This document shows, one piece after another, positions 1-6,129 of a stretch of DNA of 8,879 bases (position 1 is the first letter of the stretch; each line of letters begins with the position of its first letter). The stretch comes from Rhizobium sp. Q54. GTDB lineage: Bacteria; Pseudomonadota; Alphaproteobacteria; SMXS01. Below the pieces are notes generated by a model. That model saw nothing but the letters and a program-made list of their open reading frames with translations. It ran no database searches and was not told the DNA's origin. The translations under genes were made by a program, and so were the position numbers. The DNA lies in NCBI GenBank assembly GCA_945872035.1, contig CAMBYA010000080.1, positions 1-8,879 of the forward strand. The letters are read 5' to 3'.

Positions 1-144
1 GGCGTCTCTATGAACAGGCGTTGTCAGCTCTACCTCTAAAAAAGACCCAGATCCTTTAATCGTTTTTACAGATTCGATGCTCTCAAGCCAATGAAAGAAG
101 GCTGCTTCGTCCCCAGGAGAAAAAACACTATGCCATCCTCTCTT
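1..144 (-). pseudogene. 5'-truncated fragment of a small unknown protein, cut by the IS element
   Basis: On the minus strand 48 codons run open from the IS boundary to the left edge. The translation begins around KRGWHSVFSPGDEAAFF and continues with HWLESIESVKTIKGSGSFLEV, then runs out of the window. Both other minus frames and all plus frames are shorter. The stretch is AT-richer than everything to the right, and its codons often end in A or T, so it looks foreign. The pattern (a DEAAFF-WL helix, then a short strand-rich part) reminds me of small hypothetical proteins of about 100 residues, but this is recollection and no function is known to me. No ATG, GTG or TTG occurs in frame before the IS. 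If the IS and one TTA copy are removed, the frame extends only to a TGA at 1098-1100 with no start codon, so the gene is broken or rearranged. A chance open frame of this length in AT-richer DNA is possible. Confidence 0.4.
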
Positions 145-145
145 A

Positions 146-162
146 GAGCGTGTTTGAGAAGG
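146..162 (+). repeat. Left terminal inverted repeat of the IS element
   Basis: These 17 bp match the right end in inverted orientation without a mismatch. They are the expected transposase binding and cleavage site. Similarity between the two ends stops abruptly after base 162. Confidence 0.93.
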
Positions 163-225
163 ATTCCCGAGGCGTCGATTGTGTGATTCATAGGGGGTCG
201 GATTCACGACGAGAGCCGACACCCG

Positions 226-651
226 ATGCCGAGGAAGAAGCCGCCTTCAAGACGGCGCTACGCCACCGATCTCACAGACAGCCAATGGGCGTTTATCGAG
301 CCGCTGATCCCTGAGGCGCGGCCGGGCGGACGGCCCAGGAAGGCGCCGGCGCGGGAGTTGGTGAACGCGATCCTATACTTCCTGCGTGCTGGGGCTGCGT
401 GGCGACTGTTGCCGCATGATCTGCCGCCCTGGCAGACGGTCTACTACTATCTGCGGCGCTGGCAGCGAGAGGGCGTGTGGGAGCATGTCCACCATACGCT
501 GGTACTGACCGACCGCGAGCGGCAGGGCCGGGAGCCATCACCTTCAGCGGCGATCCTGGACAGCCAGTCGGTCCGCACCGCCGATCAAAAGGGGGCGCAA
601 AAGGTTACGATGCGGGCAAGAAGATCACCGGGCGCAAGCGGCATATCCTGA
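226..651 (+). CDS. IS5-family transposase, first reading frame (OrfA)
   Basis: This is the N-terminal part of the transposase that cuts and joins the IS ends. It holds the DUF4096-type N-terminal region (residues about 12-85, with TDLTDSQWAFIEPLIP, GRPRK and FLRAGAAWRLLP) and the first catalytic aspartate in LDSQSVRT (D112). After about residue 122 it leaves the conserved frame and ends in unrelated residues at a TGA, so this product alone lacks the second aspartate and the glutamate. The conserved sequence resumes in the -1 frame at an A4G5 run (587-595). A full enzyme of about 265 residues (226-1025) therefore needs a -1 ribosomal slip, as is known for several IS5-family groups. The other reading is that one base was lost or gained and the copy is dead. 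ATG 226 has only a weak upstream GAGAG as ribosome binding site. Confidence 0.85.
   Translation: MPRKKPPSRRRYATDLTDSQWAFIEPLIPEARPGGRPRKAPARELVNAILYFLRAGAAWRLLPHDLPPWQTVYYYLRRWQREGVWEHVHHTLVLTDRERQGREPSPSAAILDSQSVRTADQKGAQKVTMRARRSPGASGIS
587..595 (+). promoter_or_regulatory. Candidate -1 ribosomal frameshift site (AAAAGGGGG)
   Basis: The nine bases AAAAGGGGG lie exactly where the transposase homology passes from the frame of 226-651 to the -1 frame. Read in the first frame the codons are CAA AAG GGG GCG. After a one-base backward slip they become AAG GGG GGC, giving the conserved K-G-G. Runs of A followed by G are known slippery sites in insertion sequences. I did not identify a convincing downstream stimulating hairpin. 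Confidence 0.5.
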
Positions 652-1025
652 CCGACACCGAGGGAAGACTGCTCGCCGTTCGCGTCCATGGGGCCGACGT
701 GCAGGATCGTGACGGTGGCAAGCTTCCCCTGAAGGCCTCTCGCAGCCGTTACCCGCTCGTCTCGCGGGTGTTTGCCGATGGGGGCTACGCCGGGCGTCTC
801 GTGACGTGGGCCAGCAACAAAACCCACATCACCCTGGAGATCATCAGGCGCGGCGCTCACGCCAAAGGCTTCGAGGTTCTCCCGCGTCGATGGGTCGTCG
901 AGCGCACATTCGCCTGGATCTTCAAGAACCGCCGTCTCGTGCGGGATTACGAGCAGCTTACAGACGTTGCCGAAACCCTCATCACCATCGCTGCATCCGC
1001 GACACTGCTACGGCGCTGGCCATGA
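588..1025 (+). CDS. IS5-family transposase, second reading frame (OrfB, catalytic C-terminal part)
   Basis: This frame continues the transposase from the A4G5 run with KGGAKGYDAGKKITGRKRHI, the typical IS5 core following the first aspartate. It carries the second aspartate in FADGGYAG (codon 777-779) and the glutamate in the WVVERTFAWI motif, completing the DDE triad of the RNase H-like catalytic fold. The R-K-rich GRKRH segment and the NRRLVRDYE-LTD-AET end are also typical of the family. The frame is open from about 477 (a GTG), but the translation before about 588 is a shadow of OrfA, so I give only the meaningful part. It ends at TGA 1023-1025, just inside the right terminal repeat. Independent translation is unlikely, because a product starting here would lack D112. 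Confidence 0.82.
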   Translation, partial: KGGAKGYDAGKKITGRKRHILTDTEGRLLAVRVHGADVQDRDGGKLPLKASRSRYPLVSRVFADGGYAGRLVTWASNKTHITLEIIRRGAHAKGFEVLPRRWVVERTFAWIFKNRRLVRDYEQLTDVAETLITIAASATLLRRWP

Positions 1026-1033
1026 CCAAACAC

Positions 1034-1050
1034 CCTTCTCAAACACGCTC
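1034..1050 (-). repeat. Right terminal inverted repeat of the IS element
   Basis: This is the perfect 17-bp reverse complement of 146-162. It starts 9 bp after the transposase stop codon and is followed directly by the TTA target copy at 1051-1053. Confidence 0.93.
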
Positions 1051-1057
1051 TTAAAGT

Positions 1058-1098
1058 GGAACCTGAACGCCGGGAACCGTTCATGTTCAGGCGGCGTT
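1058..1098 (+). promoter_or_regulatory. EcfG-type (general stress response) promoter of rpoH
   Basis: GGAAC at 1073-1077 and CGTT at 1095-1098 are 17 bp apart, matching the EcfG consensus GGAAC-N16/17-CGTT. Transcription would start near 1105, leaving a leader of about 65 bases before ATG 1171. A second GGAACC at 1058-1063 has a CGTT at 1078-1081, but the 15-bp spacing is poor. The IS right end stops 7 bp before the first GGAACC, so the promoter survived the insertion. The region also contains an 8-bp inverted repeat (1064-1071 with 1093-1100). The consensus match is seen directly; EcfG dependence is inferred. Confidence 0.65.
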
Positions 1099-1170
1099 CA
1101 TCTATCCGGCACCATTGTTCATCGTGACGAGGGCACGAAACCCTAGGTTCCATGATCTGTCGGGGTGACG

Positions 1171-2043
1171 ATGTCGAGAGCAACTTTTGTCGCGGATGAG
1201 AATCTGGGTCGCTTCCTCAAGGAGATGCGGCGCTATTCGGTTCTGGACGCCAACACGGAACAGACACTGGCCTTGGCCTGGCAGCAGCGGCGGTGCCCGC
1301 ATGCCGCCGAGCAGCTGGTCGGCAGCCATCTTCGCCTTGTCGTGAAGGTGGCCAAGAGCTTCCGGGGCTATGGCTTGCCGCTGGGCGAGCTGGTCGCCGA
1401 GGGCAATGTGGGCCTGATGCAGGCCATCGACCGTTTCGAGCCGGAGCGCGGTTTCCGCCTGTCCACCTACGCGCTGTGGTGGATCCGGGCGACGATCCAG
1501 GAATACGTCCTGCGGTCGTGGTCCATGGTGAAGCTGGGCACCACCTCGGCGCAGAAGAAGCTGTTCTTCAACCTGCGCCGGCTGAAGACCAATCTGCGCG
1601 CCATCGAGGAAGACACGCTGACGCCGGTGCAGGTTGCGTTCATCGCCCACCAGCTCCAGGTGAGCGAGGAGGACGTTATCTCCATGAACCAGCGGCTGTT
1701 CGGCCGCGACCAGTCGCTGAACGTGACGATCTCGGACGAGGACGACACGGAATGGCAGGACTGGCTGGAAGATGGCGAAGCCTCGCAGGAGGACTCGCTG
1801 ATCGAGAACGACCAGATGGCCAGGCGCCGCGCGCTGATGACGCGGTGCCTGACGCATCTCGACCAGCGTGAGCAGCATATCCTGATCAATCGCAGACTGC
1901 GCGACGATCCGCCGACCCTGGACGCCCTGTCGCAGGAACACGGCATCTCGCGCGAGCGTGTCAGGCAGATCGAGGTGCGTGCCTTCGAGAAATTGAAGCG
2001 CATCATGCGCGCCCCGGACATGCCGACGGCCTGGGCCGCCTGA
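1171..2043 (+). CDS. rpoH: RNA polymerase heat-shock sigma factor RpoH (sigma-32 family)
   Basis: This is an alternative sigma factor that directs core RNA polymerase to heat-shock and related stress promoters. The 290 residues show region 1.2/2.1 (about 10-60), regions 2.2-2.4 with LGELVAEGNVGLMQAIDRFE and STYALWWIRATIQEYVL (71-114), then QKKLFFNLR (128-136), which is the RpoH box that separates this family from RpoD. Region 4.2 with its helix-turn-helix follows (about 249-276, SQEHGISRERVRQIE). The length is normal for the family. I chose ATG 1171 because GGGG at 1162-1165 sits 5 bp upstream; the in-frame GTG at 1165 would have no binding site and would add two residues. Alphaproteobacteria often have two or more RpoH paralogues and this one cannot be assigned to a subtype with certainty. 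It is a single-gene unit with its own EcfG-type promoter and terminator. Confidence 0.95.
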   Translation: MSRATFVADENLGRFLKEMRRYSVLDANTEQTLALAWQQRRCPHAAEQLVGSHLRLVVKVAKSFRGYGLPLGELVAEGNVGLMQAIDRFEPERGFRLSTYALWWIRATIQEYVLRSWSMVKLGTTSAQKKLFFNLRRLKTNLRAIEEDTLTPVQVAFIAHQLQVSEEDVISMNQRLFGRDQSLNVTISDEDDTEWQDWLEDGEASQEDSLIENDQMARRRALMTRCLTHLDQREQHILINRRLRDDPPTLDALSQEHGISRERVRQIEVRAFEKLKRIMRAPDMPTAWAA

Positions 2044-2058
2044 GGTCTCCTGAGGAAT

Positions 2059-2097
2059 ACGGCTTCCCGCGTACGGGCGGGAGGCCGTTTTCTTTTT
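2059..2097 (+). terminator. Intrinsic terminator of rpoH
   Basis: A 12-bp stem (2059-2070 pairing with 2077-2088, one G-T wobble) closes a 6-base loop and is followed by a T-rich tract (2088-2097). It begins 15 bp after the rpoH stop codon. It is the clearest intrinsic terminator in the window. Confidence 0.9.
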
Positions 2098-2187
2098 GTG
2101 AGTTGGGCTCGCGCGTCCCCCTCCCTCAATCGTCATTCCCGCGCACGCGCGTATCGGCGTCAACTTAACGCGCGTCCTCCTTCAAAA

Positions 2188-2333
2188 TTGTCACCCCCGC
2201 CAAGCGCAGCGCGAGCGGGGGCCTATGTCGCCCGAGGCTCGCAACTTTCACGTGGAGACATGGATCCCCGATCGCAAGTCTCGCAACCGCGAACCTGCCG
2301 GTTCGCGGGCTCGACTAACGTCGGGGATGACAA
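2188..2333. repeat. Composite inverted-repeat element (REP/MITE-like), 146 bp
   Basis: The outer arms TTGTCACCCCCG (2188-2199) and CGGGGATGACAA (2322-2333) are inverted copies with one mismatch. Inside are two further hairpins: CCCCCGC with GCGGGGG (2194-2200 and 2215-2221), and a 9-bp perfect stem with a 4-base loop (2287-2295 and 2300-2308). GTCACCCCCGC/GGGGATGAC-type ends are typical of dispersed intergenic palindromes in GC-rich proteobacteria. It sits in the gene-free stretch 2098-2406 between the rpoH terminator and the 3' end of the aminotransferase. The rest of that stretch shows only a degenerate TCATTCCCGCG-like sequence near 2132, possibly another decayed copy, and no credible gene. 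Confidence 0.6.
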
Positions 2334-2406
2334 CCTCAGAGAACGTGACCGCTAAGTTGGCGCCCATGCGCGCATACGGAGATGACGGTCCAAGGGGTTG
2401 AGATAG

Positions 2407-3576
2407 TTAAGAAACCTGTCCCGGCAGCCAGTCCTTCAGCCGCCGCGCGGCCTCCGCCATGTCCTCGCCGGTGCCCGCGAAGCACATCCGGATGAACCGG
2501 TCCCCGTCGACCTCGTCGAAATCGGTGCCCGGCACCGTGGCGACGCCGGCGCCTTCCAGCATGGCGCGGCAGAACGCGGCGCTGTCATTGGTGAAGCGCG
2601 ACACGTCGGCATAGAGGTAGAACGCGCCCTGCGGGTTGGCGAAGCGCAGGCCCAAGGGCTCCAGTTCGGCCAGCAGCAGGTCGCGGTTGGCCTTGTAGCG
2701 GGCGACGCGCAGGTCCAGTTCCTCGGTGCACTCGAACGCGGCCAGCGCCGCGTGCTGGGCCACCGTGGGCGGCGAGATGAACAGGTTCTGCGCCAGCCGC
2801 TCGACCGGCCGGACCAGCGCCTCGGGCACCACCATCCAGCCGATCCGCCAGCCGGTCATGCAGTAATATTTCGAGAAGCTGTTGATGACGACCGCGTCCG
2901 GGTTGAACGACAGCGCCGTCACCTCGTCGCCCCCAGAGTCAGGTTCGGCGAACACCATGCGGTGATAGATCTCGTCCGAGATCAGCCGGATGCCGCGTTC
3001 CTGGCATGCCGCGCCCAGCGTCGCCATGCGTTCGGCGTCGATCATGGTGCCCGTCGGGTTGGACGGGCTGGCGACCAGCAGGCCGTCGAGCCGGTCGACG
3101 AACGCCAGGTGCGCCGGCGTCGGCTGGAAATTGTCGGCCAGCGTGGTGCGCAGCTCCACCGCCTCGATGCCCAGCGTCCGCATGATCCGCTCATAGGGCG
3201 GATAGCACGGCCGGCCGATCGCCATGCGGTCGCCGATGTCGAAGCAGGCGGTGAACGCCAGGGTGAACGCCGCCGACGAGCCGGTGGTGACGATCACCCG
3301 CTTCGGGTCCACGTCGGCGCCATAGGCCTCGCCATAGTGCCGGGCGATGCGCTCCCGCAGCGGCGTGATGCCCAGCGCGACCGTATAGCCGCCGCGGCCC
3401 GCACGCATGGTGCGCTCGGCCGCGTCGATCACCCGCTCGGGCGTCGGCGTGCCCGGCTCGCCCACCTCCATGTGGATGATGTGCCGCCCCTGCGCCTCCA
3501 GCGCGGCGGCCGCCGTCATCACGTCCATGACGCGGAACGCGGGGATGTCGCTGCGCTTGGAGATTTTCGGTGGCAT
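2407..3576 (-). CDS. PLP-dependent class I/II aminotransferase
   Basis: This 389-residue protein is a fold-type I pyridoxal-phosphate aminotransferase of the aspartate/aromatic aminotransferase group, moving an amino group between an amino acid and a 2-oxo acid in the cytosol. Visible motifs are MEVGEPGTPTP near the N-terminus, VTTGSSAAFTLAF for phosphate binding, SNPTGT (N173), DEIYHRM (D201 and Y204), INSFSKYYCMTGWRIGW with the PLP-binding lysine K236, and IRMCFAG near the end with the carboxylate-binding arginine R363. The length is normal. I start at ATG 3576, which has GAGG 5 bases upstream and is where family similarity begins. An in-frame ATG at 3618 and a TTG at 3636 would add 14 or 20 unlikely residues. 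The gene is transcribed away from the Lon-like gene, and its leader overlaps that gene's promoter. The amino-acid substrate cannot be told from sequence. Confidence 0.93.
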   Translation of the reverse strand: MPPKISKRSDIPAFRVMDVMTAAAALEAQGRHIIHMEVGEPGTPTPERVIDAAERTMRAGRGGYTVALGITPLRERIARHYGEAYGADVDPKRVIVTTGSSAAFTLAFTACFDIGDRMAIGRPCYPPYERIMRTLGIEAVELRTTLADNFQPTPAHLAFVDRLDGLLVASPSNPTGTMIDAERMATLGAACQERGIRLISDEIYHRMVFAEPDSGGDEVTALSFNPDAVVINSFSKYYCMTGWRIGWMVVPEALVRPVERLAQNLFISPPTVAQHAALAAFECTEELDLRVARYKANRDLLLAELEPLGLRFANPQGAFYLYADVSRFTNDSAAFCRAMLEGAGVATVPGTDFDEVDGDRFIRMCFAGTGEDMAEAARRLKDWLPGQVS

Positions 3577-3585
3577 GGGAGCCTC

Positions 3586-3611
3586 GGAACGGTGCGGAAC
3601 CAGCGCCGTTT
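3586..3611 (+). promoter_or_regulatory. EcfG-type promoter of the Lon-like operon
   Basis: GGAAC at 3586-3590 and CGTTT at 3607-3611 are separated by 16 bp, matching the EcfG general-stress consensus. Transcription would start near 3618, about 64 bases before ATG 3682. A second GGAAC at 3596-3600 lies within the spacer and has no CGTT at the right distance. The site lies in the divergent intergenic region and begins 10 bp upstream of the aminotransferase start on the other strand. The match is direct; function is inferred. Confidence 0.65.
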
Positions 3612-3681
3612 CTCGCATCCCCGCGCGTTCAATCAAGACTTTTCAGGTCATCCACCCTATTTTCCCCGGGGGAGAAGCCGC

Positions 3682-6129
3682 ATGCCCAAGAAGAAACCCG
3701 CCGCCGCCGACGCGCCCGTCCACCTGCCGTTGCCCGCCAGCGCGCTGTGCGGGCACTGCGACGCGAGCACGCTGGGGTTCGAGACCACCGCCGAGATCAC
3801 AGAGGCCAACGGCGTCATCGGCCAGCAGCGCGCGATCGAGGCCATCGAGTTCGCGCTGGGCATGGACAAGCCCGGCTACAATCTGTTCGCCGTCGGCCCG
3901 CGCGGCACCGGCAAGTACCGGCTGGTGCGTGGCCTGGTGGAGCAGGCGGCGTCGACGCGGCACGCCGAGCGCGACTGGGCCTATGTCTACAATTTCGAGG
4001 ACGAGCGCCGGCCCAACGCGCTGTCGCTGCCAGCCGGGCGCGGCGCGGCGTTCGCCGAGGCCATGGAGCAGCTGGTGCGCGACGTGCGCGCGGCGCTGAC
4101 CAACGCGTTCACCAGCGAGGACTACCGCAACGCCGTCCAGGCCATCCAGGACGAGGTCGAGCGCCGCCAGAACGCCGCGCTGGAGGCGCTGCGCGCCGAA
4201 GCGGGCGAAAAGCACATCACCCTGCTGAACACGCCCATGGGCATGGGCTTCGCGCCGCTGGACGGCGGCAAGGTGATGGACCCGGAGAATTTCAACAAGC
4301 TCCCCGAGGACGAGCGCAAGCGCATCGAGGAGGACATCAGGGCGCTGCAGGAAGGACTGCGCATCGCCATGCAGGGGATGCCGGCGGTGCTGCAGGAGGT
4401 GCGCGAGCGCATCGAGGCGGTGAACCAGGAGACCGCCGAATTCGCCACCGCCGGCCTGGTCCGCGCCGTGCAGGAACGCTACGCCGATCTCGAGGAGGTC
4501 GCCGACCACCTGGAGCGGGTCCACGCCGACCTGAAGGACAGCGTCGACCTGTTCCTGAAGGCGCAGAAGCCGGCCGAGGAGGACAAGGGCCCGGGCAGGA
4601 GTCCGGGGCCGGAGATCTACTTCCGCCGCTACCTGGTCAATCTGATCGTCGAGCACAAGGAGGGCGGGCCGGCGCCCGTGGTCTACGAGGACGAGCCGAC
4701 CTATGAGCGCCTGATCGGCCGGATCGAGCAGCGGGTGGAGATGGGCACGCTGGTCACCGATTTCGGCATGATCCGCGCCGGCGCGCTGCACCGGGCGAAT
4801 GGCGGCTACCTGCTGCTCGACGCCCGCAAGGTGCTGATGCAGCCGATGGCCTGGGAGGCGCTGAAGCGCGCGGTCCGGGCGAACGAGATCCGCAGCGAGC
4901 CGATATTCGGCGCCATGGGCCTGCCGGTCACCACCATGCTGGAGCCCGAAGCGATCCCGCTGAAGGTGAAGATCGTGCTGCTGGGCGAGGGCAACATCTA
5001 CTATCCGCTGCACGCCTACGATCCCGACTTCCCCGGCCTGTTCAAGGTGATGGCCGACTTCGACGAGCGGGTGGTGCGCGACGACGAGACCGTCCGGAAG
5101 ATGGCGCGGCTGATCGCGGCGCGGGCGCGGAGCGATGACCTGAAACCATTCCACCGCGGTGCCGTCGCCCGGCTGATCGACGAGATGTCGCGCCAGGAGG
5201 AGGATTCCGAGCGGCTGTCGGCCAATGTGGAGCACCTCACCGACGTGATGCGCGAGGCCGACTACCTGGCCGGCAAGACCGGCCGCGACGTGGTGATGGC
5301 CGCCGACGTGGACGAGGCCATCGATGCAAGGCGCCGCCGGGTCAGCCGCATTTCCGAGCGGATGCAGGCCGAGATCGTCCGCCAGACCATGCTGATCGAT
5401 ACCGCGGGCGCCGTTACCGGCCAGATCAACGGCCTGTCGGTCTACACCATCGGCCAGGCCATGTTCGGCAAGCCGAGCCGGATCACCGCCCGCGTCTGGC
5501 TGGGGCGCGGCGACGTGCTCGACATCGAGCGTACCGTGGCGCTGGGCGGGCCGCTGCATTCCAAGGGCGTGCTGATCCTGTCCGGCTATCTGGGCGCGCA
5601 ATATTCCCAGGACATGCCGCTGTCGCTGTCGGCCAGCCTGGTGTTCGAGCAGTCCTATGGCGGCGTCGACGGCGACAGCGCCTCGTCGGCCGAGCTTTAC
5701 GCCCTGTTGTCGGCGCTGGCCGAGGCGCCGATCTTCCAGCATTTCGCGGTCACCGGCTCGGTCAACCAGCGCGGCCAGGTGCAGGCCATCGGCGGCGTCA
5801 ACGAGAAGGTCGAGGGCTTCTTCGACCTGTGCGAGAAGCGGGGTCTCTCTGGCAAGCAGGGCGTGCTGATCCCCACCGCCAACGTCAAGCACCTGATGCT
5901 GCACCACCGGGTGGTCGACGCGGTCGAAGCGAAGAAATTCCACATCCACGCGGTCTCGTCCATCGACCAGGGCATCGAGATCCTGACCGGCGTGGCCGCC
6001 GGCAAGGCCGATTCGAACGGCGTGTTCCCGCCGGGCACCATCAACGCCCGCGTCGCCGACCGGCTGCACGGCTTCGCCCAGGCACGGCAGCGCTTCGGCC
6101 AGCCGCCGCGCTGGGAAGGCGACGCATGA
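3682..6129 (+). CDS. Lon-like ATP-dependent AAA+ serine protease (AAA_32 / Lon_C, YcbZ-like family)
   Basis: This 815-residue protein fuses an AAA+ unfoldase to a Lon-type protease domain and lacks the N-terminal LAN domain of classical Lon. Residues about 15-90 hold a conserved CDAS-FETTAEI segment and the Walker A loop GPRGTGK (K78), with tyrosine instead of Ser/Thr after the lysine. A long helical insertion with coiled-coil character follows (about 145-300). GGYLLLD (374-380) is the Walker B strand. The C-terminal Lon protease domain (about 570-770) contains GVDGDSASSAE with catalytic S666 and GGVNEKVEGF with catalytic K709. Their 43-residue separation equals that of Ser679/Lys722 in E. 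coli Lon. ATG 3682 has a GGGGGAG ribosome binding site 7 bases upstream. The frame is open far upstream (to about 2752), but that part is antisense to the aminotransferase. An EcfG-type promoter precedes it, and the stop overlaps the next gene. Substrates are unknown. Confidence 0.93.
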   Translation: MPKKKPAAADAPVHLPLPASALCGHCDASTLGFETTAEITEANGVIGQQRAIEAIEFALGMDKPGYNLFAVGPRGTGKYRLVRGLVEQAASTRHAERDWAYVYNFEDERRPNALSLPAGRGAAFAEAMEQLVRDVRAALTNAFTSEDYRNAVQAIQDEVERRQNAALEALRAEAGEKHITLLNTPMGMGFAPLDGGKVMDPENFNKLPEDERKRIEEDIRALQEGLRIAMQGMPAVLQEVRERIEAVNQETAEFATAGLVRAVQERYADLEEVADHLERVHADLKDSVDLFLKAQKPAEEDKGPGRSPGPEIYFRRYLVNLIVEHKEGGPAPVVYEDEPTYERLIGRIEQRVEMGTLVTDFGMIRAGALHRANGGYLLLDARKVLMQPMAWEALKRAVRANEIRSEPIFGAMGLPVTTMLEPEAIPLKVKIVLLGEGNIYYPLHAYDPDFPGLFKVMADFDERVVRDDETVRKMARLIAARARSDDLKPFHRGAVARLIDEMSRQEEDSERLSANVEHLTDVMREADYLAGKTGRDVVMAADVDEAIDARRRRVSRISERMQAEIVRQTMLIDTAGAVTGQINGLSVYTIGQAMFGKPSRITARVWLGRGDVLDIERTVALGGPLHSKGVLILSGYLGAQYSQDMPLSLSASLVFEQSYGGVDGDSASSAELYALLSALAEAPIFQHFAVTGSVNQRGQVQAIGGVNEKVEGFFDLCEKRGLSGKQGVLIPTANVKHLMLHHRVVDAVEAKKFHIHAVSSIDQGIEILTGVAAGKADSNGVFPPGTINARVADRLHGFAQARQRFGQPPRWEGDA

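Larger units (their letters stand above)
146..1050 (+). mobile_element. Complete IS5-family insertion sequence (905 bp)
   Basis: The ends are perfect 17-bp inverted repeats: GAGCGTGTTTGAGAAGG at 146-162 and its complement at 1034-1050. A TTA lies directly outside each end (143-145 and 1051-1053), fitting the short TNA or TA targets of the IS427 and IS1031 groups of the IS5 family. Inside is a DDE transposase split over two frames (226-651, then about 588-1025). Length, terminal repeats and coding layout are all those of an intact element. It lies immediately upstream of the rpoH promoter region without entering it. Family assignment is firm; the subgroup is inferred from target size and the two-frame layout. 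Confidence 0.93.

Noticed and set aside
1130..1151. Minus-strand GGAAC (1147-1151) as a divergent EcfG promoter
   Set aside because: The sequence at the proper distance reads CGTC rather than CGTT, and there is no minus-strand gene there to serve.
1099..1170. RNA thermometer in the rpoH leader
   Set aside because: Only short pairings (4 bp) with the GGGG ribosome binding site could be found by eye, too weak to support a thermometer.
1102..2163. Minus-strand open frame of 353 codons opposite rpoH
   Set aside because: It is an antisense shadow of a clear rpoH gene and crosses the rpoH terminator.
2098..2355. Plus-strand open frame after rpoH
   Set aside because: It consists of the terminator tail and the palindromic repeat element; no ribosome binding site and no protein-like pattern.
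2752..3681. Long upstream in-frame extension of the Lon-like gene
   Set aside because: It is fully antisense to the well-supported aminotransferase and its leader, its residues are shadow-like (Arg/His/Ala-rich), and ATG 3682 has a strong ribosome binding site and is where family similarity starts.
3643..6069. Minus-strand open frame of 808 codons opposite the protease
   Set aside because: It is a GC-skew shadow of the protease codons, rich in His, Gln, Leu and Arg repeats, with no recognisable domain.
5829..6125. Upstream extension of the USP-like gene
   Set aside because: It overlaps the catalytic part of the protease in another frame; the ATGA overlap at 6126 gives a natural start.
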